Origin: Ziziphus jujuba
Lineage: Eukaryota > Streptophyta > Magnoliopsida > Rosales > Rhamnaceae
Reading direction: 5' to 3'
NCBI RefSeq assembly: GCF_031755915.1
Contig: NC_083381.1
Location: 2,430,501 to 2,494,500 of the forward strand
DNA: 64,000 nt
The translations under genes and the position numbers were made by a program. Positions 50,401 to 61,100 of the stretch are shown here, piece after piece; position 1 is the first letter of the stretch, and every line of letters begins with the position of its first letter. The notes below the pieces were generated by a model, which was not told the DNA's origin, did not search any database, and was given only the letters and a program-made list of their open reading frames with translations.

Positions 50401-53400
50401 AGGTTTGTTGATCACAAGTCTGTTCCATCATTTGAAGCTTACTAATCTTTGGTTTTTCTTCAGTGTCAAAATTCAGTACATGCAACTATTCAACAATCAC
50501 CTTGTTGTGTATGAGCGTGACGGGGGCCTACGAAAAGTAATTGTTTATCCCCTTCCTGATGTTGGGGAACCACTTAGAAGACTTCAAGATGGTCAGATTG
50601 TTGATTTTGTGGATCCTGTATATTCAGTGGATCCATCACCCTCAGAATTTTCTTCCAGCATTTTACGGTTCTCCTACGGCTCCTTGAAGACACCATCCTC
50701 AGTATATGATTATGATATGAAGACAGGCGATTCAGTTTTGAAGAAGATTGAACCAGTAAGTCATATTGATATACTATCATGCATTTGATTGATAGACATG
50801 CTTAAGACTCATAATGTGGTTACCTTCTTTGGTCTTTTTGATGTGCATGATTACTTTTGGTCTGCGTAGAATTTAAGATCCTATTCAATACATCTTATAT
50901 ATATATATATGTAGTTCTATTTATGGCTGCACTTTTTTCTTTTCATTGCCCTTTCCCTTTCTATTTCCTTTAGGCAAGTGCAGACCAGTCATAGGAGTGG
51001 AGGTTTATTGTATTTTAGTATTTTATTTTATTTCTACTAGTATGTATGTACACTATGGTTTTGTTGAGTCATTATTTCTGAAACATGAAGCATGAAGATT
51101 GATACTGTAGTGGCAGAGAACTGCAAGTCAGTAAGGGAGTTACTTTTGACGATGATCTTCAAAAAATTTATAAACAAGAGAAATTGCATATTTAGTTATA
51201 CAAAACAGATTTTATGGTGAATATGAAGAACCATTCGAGTGAAATTTTGATTGTCACGGAATATAATTAATTTTTCAACGCCACGAATATTGAACAAATT
51301 AAGACATGCATGGTTTGTCAAAGATTGGGATCTGTTAACTGTCCTTAGATGCATATTGATTAATGTAAATGCATATTGATTAATATTTTAATCACCATTA
51401 TACAATTTTCTTTTTTGGTTTATTAATTCAAAGAGGTGATAGACATTAAAATTCATATTCAAAAGAAATTTCCCTAGGATTAGTCATATATTCTTGCTTT
51501 ACTAGAAGATCAGACCAAATAAGTTGTGTAGAAGATGCTTTTGAATTCTTTCATTCCCTTACAAACTCTGACTTACCCGTGGGGGAGATGAACCGGAGAC
51601 TAGCAATGAGACAGCTGTTTCCTGTTCATGGAACTTTGTTCTGCTTCTGAAGTCTGTGGAGTTTTCTGTGTTATTGCTGCTGGTTGTCTCAATATTTCCT
51701 TCTAGTTGTCTCAATATTTCCTTCTTCCCTTTCTTTCTTTGTTCTTTTTAAATTTAAAAAAAAAAAAAAAAAATCTTGTAGAAAAAAGATTTAAAAATGT
51801 ACATTTTAACTTATTTATTTTTCCTTGTTGGACATTATTACATGGTTACTAAAGAATGTTAATCTTGCCCATCCAAGCTCTATGCTTTCTTTAGGAAGCA
51901 TTTTAGGTTACAGGAGTGCAAAGTATAGGGTGTGCTAAATCATTTAGGATAAAAGGTTTTCAAGACGTCTTATGAGATAACAGAGTTCCTTTCTGTTTGT
52001 ATATTAGAATAAAAATATAAGATGCCATTTGTGCAGTGAAATAATTTCTCTAATGCTCAAATAATTTGATTGATTATTTGTTGTCTTTTTCTATTATTAT
52101 TCTATTTGTTTACCAGTGCATTATTTTCATACACTATTTGTTCAGGTTTTTGGAGGTTTTGATGCTTTGAAATATGTTACTGAGAGGAAATGGGCCAACG
52201 CTTCAGATGGCACTCAGATTCCTATATCAATTGTTTACCGGAAGGATCTTGTGAAACTTGATGGGACCGATCCCTTGTTACTCTATGGCTATGGTTCTTA
52301 TGGGGTAATCAAATAATTAAACAATTTAATTGGTGACTAGCAAATGATGATATCTATGCTTTTGAATATATTGTTGGCAATTAAGTTAAAAAAAAAAAAA
52401 AATTAATAAATAAGAGAGAAAGAAAAAGCTAGCAATTTTCTTTTGTTATATTTGAAAACAGTTTGTTTATTGAAGATTAAGGTCCTTGTTAAGTTTTCTT
52501 GATTTCATTAAGGTGCATCAGTAGTTAATATCTAATCTGCTGTTAGAATATGAATATGATGCCAATCATAATTTGGGTATTATTGTAAGGTTTGGCTATG
52601 GTCAGTGCTTCCATTGTATGGGTTAATCAAATTCAAAATCTTGAATTTCCTAGTGAGACACTATGGGGCTACTTAGAAGTTTCAACATTGGAGTCTACTT
52701 TTCGGTTCTAATAAACCATTCTGAGGTGAAAGTCGGCAACCTAATCTAAATAATTTATGGGTCTAATAAATGAAACAAAGCTCTAACACACTCTGTTTGT
52801 TGATTGTTTTTTTTTTGGGCATATGTGTTAGTTGACTGTTTGTTTGCATAATTTTTAGTCAGCAATCCGATCACTTCTTAAATTATACAGACAAAACTTG
52901 GAGCACAGTGTGCTTTTCATCTTTCTGTACAACAGTGTCTGGAGCTTTCTTAAAATTATTAATCTCTTCTTCTGAACAGATTTGTAAAGATCCCAGTTTC
53001 AAGGCTTCAAGGCTGTCTTTGTTAGATCGGGGTTTTATTTATGCTATAGCTCATATTCGTGGGGGTGGAGAAATGGGGAGGAAGTGGTATGAGAATGGGA
53101 AGTTTTTAAAGAAGAAAAATACTTTCACAGATTTCATTGCCTCTGCTGAATATTTAATAGAAAACAAGTACTGTTCTAAAGAAAGATTATGCATTAATGG
53201 AGGAAGTGCTGGAGGATTGCTTATTGGTGCCGTTCTTAATATGAGGCCTGATTTGTTCAAGGCTGCTGTTGCTGGAGTTCCTTTTGTAGATGTTTTGACC
53301 ACAATGCTCGACCCAACCATCCCTCTTACAACTTCGGAGTGGGAGGTATGGTTCCTTGCATCATGATATTTTTAACAAATTAAAAAATGGAAAACTTTTT

Positions 53401-55156
53401 GCTATATGAGGAATTCAAAGATTACCATTAATTAGTAACAATCTAAAATTAGTTTAGGTAGCACAGATGAAATTGAGAATCAGTTGATTAATTCCATTAT
53501 ATTGACTCCAAACGTATCTAAGTTTGAATAGTCTGGAACTATGGACCTCGGTTATTTGTTTATGCTCTGTAGTATTTAAAATGTGCATTGCTCAACAATT
53601 TTGCTATATGCTTTTGACCTGGGTTATGGTTTTATGATTTTCATTTTTTTTTTTTTTTTTAATAGCTTTACATGTTTATGCTTTTCATTGTTAACTATCA
53701 TGTAGTATTAGCTTGAAATATACATGTTTGGACTCACTTTCTAATAGTTTAAGCTTTTAGAGTTTATGTCATCTTAACTTGGCAACAGAGCCTAATTGAC
53801 TAACTTGTTCTGCATTTGGATACATGTAAATGTGACTTTCTCATTCGTGTTTGCGTTAACTTTATACACATAATTAGATTTACTTCCAAACATTTTTAAC
53901 CTTTGGGAATAATGGTATCAGAGCTTGATTGCCTGCCTAGTTGTGTTGTCAAATCATATTAGCTTGTCTCCAAATACTATATCTTTGTATTGGTTTTATA
54001 TGTAGCATGTGTGAGTTTTTAGGATTGTTGGGGACTTAACATGCTTAGTCACCATTTGTCACCTACCTCTGTAATTTGAATTCTCTGTCAGTCACAGTTG
54101 TATACTGGTCTGATGCCATTATTCTCTATGAATGTAATTGGAGCTAAGTATAATTGCTGATTTTTTGTTTTAATATTGTTGCAGGAATGGGGTGACCCCC
54201 GAAAGGAGGAATTCTACTTCTACATGAAGTCATATTCTCCTGTTGATAATGTGAGCCTGATGTCAAATCACACTGTACTTATATTGATCATTACCACCTG
54301 AACATTTAATTTATAAGAGCCATTATTTCTGTTATGTCTTTCTCTTATACTAGGTTTTCAAAATTCTTGTTTACTTATTATGCTTGATCTTAAACTTAAT
54401 TGTGTGCAGGTTAAGTCTCAACATTATCCACACATTCTTATTACAACCGGCTTGCATGGTAAGCAACATAGTTCTCTTCTACTTTAGTCATCAACTTCTT
54501 AATTATCAGTACTTCTAGGTTTTCCATGAAAGCTTTATCTTGGATCATATCCTTCATGTTTTAGTTCATTACTGCTGTGACACTGAAATCTGCAATGTTC
54601 AAAATATAATCTGTTTTATATCCTGACTAGGAAATATATTTAGAATATTAAGAAGTGGTCTATTATTCACATACATATATTATGTACATGATGGATATGC
54701 ATTATAAGTTTGTATCCGGTGCATGCCTTACATAATTAGTTTGTATCACGTGCATGCCCTTCTTTTCTTAGCATTGAATTAATAATCTGTTTTATTGCAA
54801 CAGACACACGCGTTATGTATTCAGAACCTGCCAAGTATGTGGCCAAATTAAGGGATTTGAAAACCGATGATAACATGCTGTTGTTTAAATGTGAATTTGG
54901 TGCTGGCCATTCTTCCAAGTCAGGGAGGTAAATTCTTCTATGACTGTTGAATGCCACCTCTTTCAAATCAAAGCTCTAGTATCCTTTCTCGTTTGAAATA
55001 TGTAGTATTTTATTCAAAAATATTTTTGGTTTCCTAATTGTTTTATTTTTATTTTTTTTTTGGGCCTTATTTTGTTTCTGCAGATTTGAGAAGCTACAAG
55101 AAGAAGCTTTCACATATGCTTTCATATTTAAGGCTCTTGATATGATTCCAGTCTAA
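47464..55156 (+). CDS. Oligopeptidase B-like serine peptidase (S9A), copy 1, 10 exons
   Basis: Exons: 47464-47662, 48404-48888, 49290-49636, 50464-50755, 52146-52304, 52980-53345, 54185-54250, 54410-54458, 54804-54927 and 55084-55156. They total 2,160 nt or 719 aa. The N-terminal part ([15 protein letters not shown]) and the beta-propeller region match the prolyl oligopeptidase family. The peptidase domain has [38 protein letters not shown] with the nucleophile Ser570, [27 protein letters not shown], Asp655 in [20 protein letters not shown] and His690 in [13 protein letters not shown]. The GGSAGG motif and the TTMLD/EWGDP block point to oligopeptidase B rather than true prolyl oligopeptidase. 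Such enzymes cut short peptides, typically after Lys or Arg. The start is the first in-frame Met after a TAA at 47,389; there is no Met for an extension. No signal peptide is seen, so it is probably cytosolic. It is the upstream half of a tandem pair. Confidence 0.95.
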
Positions 55157-56778
55157 GGTGTCCGATAGGAAACGAGGAAAATGATTTTTTGAACTATTGA
55201 ATGAGTTTTAGTTGGTAGAACAGTTTCATTAACTACTTCAACTCCTTAAATTGAAAGATTGGGTGGTATATCACATTTACTGATGAAATCATAATGTCGT
55301 ATTTTTATGTTTCATGAAATGGCCTTTATGCATCATGATTTATTCAACTGTCAATGATTAGGTGCAATATAAACTCAATCATTGAAAGTCAAGTACTAAG
55401 GCTCACCAAAATAATTATCTTTTTTGTACCATATTTTTCGCTTAGGGATATGCTAATGAGGAGCACTTCATCTGTTTCAAACTTGGCCATGTCTTCCTCC
55501 TTTAGAGAAATCCAAACCTTGATATCCCTTTCTTGATCCAAGATTGACATCATACATTGGAAACTTGCACATGCTTGTGAAGACTAAGTGAATCACCAAT
55601 CACCTCTCTCTTATTGACTTGCAGTTTCTTGACACGCAGAGAATCCGCACCCTTCTCCTCCACATTATCAATTACCATTGAATTAAAGATTCAAATGAAT
55701 ATTGATGCCCTTGCTTATGAACGACCTTAATTTAGATTTGTCACATGGGTATAATTGACCTCATGACTCTTTTGATTATGGAATTAATGTTGATAATCCA
55801 ACTTTTAATGGATATTTGAACATTAAAGATTTTATTAACTAGCTTAATACCGTTGAGAATTTCTTTGAGTATGTGTGATTGTGCTTGAAACTAAAAAGAG
55901 TGAAATTAGTAGTTTATAAGTTTAAAGGGTTACTTCTACTATGTAGGAACAATTGAATTGCAATACAAGAAGTAAGGAAAAGGTCCGGTTCAGTCCTGGC
56001 CTTGAATGATGCAGTTGTTTAGGCTTCTTTTATTAACTGCTGATTATGAACAAACCTTGTATCAAAAATACCATACCATCAGTGTAACTAACCAAATAGG
56101 AGCTGTCAATTATTAAAAAGAGGACTTTGAGACTGAGTGCAGGAAACAACCTGAAAGAAAATGAAAGGTTGCAAGTTGCAAGATCTGTTGGGGACTTAAT
56201 GTGCCAATTCAAGAGAATTTATAATTGGGCCCAGTTTGGAACCTCAGTTATGCAGTCAATTTGGCCCAGGGAAGTGGACAAACAGTTTCAAAGGGGAGCC
56301 TCTTAGACCAGATTGCTCACCATTTATCAGAGACATGCAACATAACATAGACCTTCATCTCCATGTTTCTGTTTCTAATTTGCCTCACTAGAGAATGAAT
56401 CCAAAAGATGCCGCGACTATGCAAAAAATGACAGATGATCTACCTTAAAAGCAACTCATAAAGGTGAGTCTCAGCCCTTTGGCAGTCTCTGCATTGCTGG
56501 TTCTCAATTAAGATGAAAGTTGGGGAATATATGTTGATAGCAGGACCACTAAAATGATCATCATTGTTAGGTATATGTTCCTAGTTCCAAGGTTAGAAGG
56601 CCTGCTAGATAAATTGGGGAGGTACCGTTTTCTAAGTTGGATTTAAGAAGTTATTATCATCAAACAAGAATCATATCAGGGAATTGAATGAAAAACAACA
56701 TTCAATAACTAAATGGAAAATGATACCACCTGATACTTATATGTAAAATATATACATAATATCTCTAAAATATATAGT

Positions 56779-56822
<44 letters not shown>

Positions 56823-58190
56823 ATAGTTTTACAATGCGGATAGTGCGTATGTAGACCGCATAAAAAATTAATTTTTTTTTTCTTTTTTAAAAAGTATCAG
56901 TTTTTGATGCGGTCCGTACCATAAAATATCCCTATATGTATATATATATATATTTCTAATTGTTAATAAAATAATAAATAGATTATGTGTAACCTATTAA
57001 GAAATTAGAATAATTTAAATAGATTTAAATACAAATATTAGTATAATATATGCTATAACAACTGGATTAACAATTTAATATATCTTACATTATTGCTAAT
57101 TAATTCTATTCATATTATATAATAAATATCGAATTTATTTATTAAATAATATGGAAACATATGAATGGTTTAAAAAATTCATTTAACTCAATATGAATAA
57201 ATATCCATTTAAATACATAAATAAAATTAATTAAATAATATTAAAAAATATTCCTATAATCTTCAAAAATATTAAAAAAAATTCATAAAATTGATAATAA
57301 TAAAATTTTTTTATGATAATTATTTTTTTATCAAGTGAGATAAATTCAATAGGTAAATCATTCATACTTTCGAAACCCTTTGTAAAGGATCCATTAAAAA
57401 AAAAAAAAAAAAAAACTCTTCATTTTTATAATTGTTTTTGCACTCGATAGTGACACGGTACAAGGCATAACCATTCATCACTCTAATTCATTTTAATCAT
57501 TTATTCCATCATCCAAATTTTTCCGTTTCCATCCACTTAATATCCTCATTATCAAATATCTTTTTCTATCTTTCTAAACCATATAAAATAACATAAGAAA
57601 CATGCTAGGAAAGAAATATAGAGAATAGCAGAAAGAGGAATAAGAACAGCATCGGATTCATAGAGCACCAATAGCTATATGAAGTTCACAAAGCAAGTTT
57701 GGTATCGGAGATAAAAGAGTCATCTTGAAGGGTTGCTTTTCAACCCCATCATGGGTTGGGAGGGTGGGCTGACCCTCCTCCTCCTGTGTACTCTTTTGCC
57801 GTTTGAAATTTCTTTGAACAGGTTCCAATCTAAAATTCTTTGCTTTTTATAACAACCTATATGGTAAAAATCATTTTTTTTTTCTTTTTTGCTAAAAGAT
57901 AAAAAAAAAAACATATTGTAACATTACTTTTCAGACAAAAAATCTAATATTTTCTTTTGAATAATTTATTTAATTTATAAACTATTTAAAATTTTATTTT
58001 TATGATTTAAATTTTAAATTTACATTTTCACAAATAACAAATACAAATATAACAAATCTGATTAAGCACATATTTTTTACTTTGCTATGCCATTTTGATA
58101 CCCTTTTTAAGTTATGAAGGCGTTAATTTTTATAAAATTCTTGTGTACATGAATTAAAATAAAAAGCACTAAATATTATTTTATTTTAAA
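55157..58190. other. Intergenic region between the two peptidase copies
   Basis: I see no gene. (AT)n and (GA)n microsatellites lie at about 56,774-56,822, and AT repeats at 56,938-56,952. A GCGGTC/GCGGAT-containing stretch (56,835-56,920) with partly complementary ends may be a small MITE-like element, not proven. Poly-A lies near 57,397-57,414. Confidence 0.5.
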
Positions 58191-61100
58191 ATGATGATGC
58201 CGATGATGATGATGAGAATGCATCATCGTGGTGGTGGTGTATCTAATATTCTGCTGCACCTCACCGTACTCTTCTCGTCCCCATCACCATATTCATCTTC
58301 CTCTCTTCCTCACTCTTCCTTCCCTAGTACATTTCGGTTTACCACTGCATCAATGGCCTCCGCCGACACCGGAAAGACGTCGGACAAACCTCAGCCACCG
58401 GCGGCGAAGAAGGTGGAGCACGTGATGGAGCTCTTTGGGGACGTGAGGGTGGATAACTACTACTGGCTCCGAGATGATTCTCGTTCCAACCCTGAAGTGC
58501 TTTCCTACTTGAAGCAAGAAAATGCTTACACTAATTCCATTATGTCCGGTAATATTTCAATCTCTCTCACTCTCCGTTTCAGTTTTTGGGATCAAACCGA
58601 TTAACCCCTTCAGTGGTTTTTACAGAAAAAAGGTTTAATCCTTTTTAGGGACCAAAGCATTTGAATGATTATCTCTCTGCATTTTCAGTTTCTGGGATAA
58701 AAACCAGAAACCCCATGAATTTCAATTGAAGATTTTTTTTTTTTTTTAAATTTATTTTTGGGGTGTTTTGGTCCAAGGCATTTTGAATGATGATAATCTC
58801 TCACCACCGATCGTTGTGGTTAATCCATGGCCATTGGCTCAAAATCATATGCTTTTAGTAGGGCTGGTTGTGAAAATATTGCTTTACGGCTGGAGAGGCT
58901 TTAGAAGCTCCTCTTGTATTTCGTTGGAGCTATTTTGCTATGTCCGGATAGAAATAGATGATGTCAAGTCGTAAGGGGTTTACACTTTGAGTCCTATTGA
59001 TCCTTGGTCAACAGTCCAGCCATATGCTATTTTTCTTTTGTTTGATCCTAAACCATATGCTATGGATAGGGTTGGATTAGTCATCTCTGTGGAAACCTCA
59101 TGAATGGTAACTGAATAAAAAGTTGGTTTGTTTCAACAGGGACTAAAGCATTTGAAGCAAAGCTGTTTGAGGAAATAAGGGGAAGAATCAAAGAGGACGA
59201 TGTTTCTGCTCCACAGCGAAAGGGGTCTTACTACTACTACAAGAGAACTTTGGAAGGGAAGGAGTATGTGCAATACTGTCGGCGACTTCTTCCTCATTCT
59301 CAAGCTGACCGTCCAGCATCTGTCAATGATACAATGCCCATTGGTGATGATAATCCTCCGGAGCATGTGATATTGGATGAGAATGTTAAGGCTCAAAATC
59401 ATGGATATTACTCCATTGGTGCTTTTAAGATCAGCCCAAATCATAAAATGGTGGCATATGCTGAGGACACCAAAGGGGATGAGATTTATACCATTTATGT
59501 CATTGATGCTGAGAGTGGAGCTCTTGTAGGGAAGCCTATAGTGGCTGCAACTTCATATGTGGAATGGGCTGGTGATGGGGCTCTGGTATATGTCACAATG
59601 GATGGAATTCTCCGCCCTGATAAGGTAAACTGATTCTACTTGAATAATTTGTACTTCCTTTTGTTGTTGGGTGCTCTTTTACTTGTTCGTCACTGAAAGT
59701 TACCTTAGATTTAGATTAATGCAAATGTCCTGTTTTATAACTGAGATTCTTCAATATGAAACTTAGAAACGATAATGGGTGAATTATAACTACCTGTATA
59801 GGATCAGAAGGAACTAGTTACTAGGATAAGAAATCTTTCTAACTAAGCCATGCTTGTGTTAAATGAGTGCTTTTTATAAGTTGCCCTAATGTTTAACTTC
59901 TTGCAATCAGCCAGGAGGTGTGGTGGGTTTGGTTTATTTGGGATTTCACACCCAAAAAAAAAAAAAAAAAAAAAAGGATTCCTAATAGATTCTCTCTTTC
60001 TCTAAATTCCATTCGATGTTTTTGCCAAGATAGCTTACAGAGTGGATTCTTTTGTCATAGGTCTGGTTACATAAGTTGGGAACAGATCAATCAAGTGACT
60101 CCTGTCTTTATCACGAAGAGGATGAAACTTTTTCTCTTGATCTGCATGCGTCAGAGAGCAGAAACTTCTTGTTTGTTGCATCTGAAAGTAAAAATACTAG
60201 ATTCAACTTTTACCTTGAGGTTTCAAAGCCTGGAGATGGGCTTAAGGTACTGACACCTCGTGTGGATGGCATTGATACATCTGTCAGCCATCGTGGAAAT
60301 CATTTTTTTATCCAGAGGCGAAGTGATAAATTTTTCAATTCTGAAATCGTCACTTGTCCACTGGATAATGTATCTGAAACAACACTTCTAATTCCTCACA
60401 GGAAAAGGTAATAATGAGTTTTTTACATTTAATTATTTATAACTGAACTTTTTACCTTTTGTTAATTCATGAATTGTGGTGCCGTTTTTCTAGAATATAC
60501 TGTCTTGAATTCTCAGCTTTATGTAAAGTGTGGCTTAAGCAATATATGTATCCATGTTAAGTGTTGAATGGAATGTTGAATGAGATGCCGATGATTTTAA
60601 AATTAAGGAATCCAATTTCTTCCCCTCCTGATTAGATAAGATAATCCATTGTTTCTTAATGAGGAATTGGTAGCCATTTTTTTTAAGGGTGCCTTTGGAA
60701 TTGTTCTGTTAGTTAATTCTCAATCAAATATTCTTGCGGGGGCCTTTGGACTGTATATCATTCTTGACAGAGTGGGTTCTCCTATAGCTCTAGTTAATGA
60801 TATCTTGCTCATTAAGGATCTTCACTTAAATTAAATCTATGTATAATGTGAAAATTTCATTTTTGGTCACTTTCCTGGTAATTCGCGTATATAAGCTTCC
60901 ATATAGTAATTTGTGTTGTTCCTTATTTTTGGTAAAAACTGAAAATTTGTAAATGTGTGTGTAAATACATTTTCACAACTATTTCAATCTTCTTCTTTTT
61001 CTGTTTGGTGTATATATGCTATATGTTGATGTTTAAATCGTTGTGTGAAATATCAAATGCAAGAAGAAACCTAGATACATTGTTTAATCATTGCCTCCAT

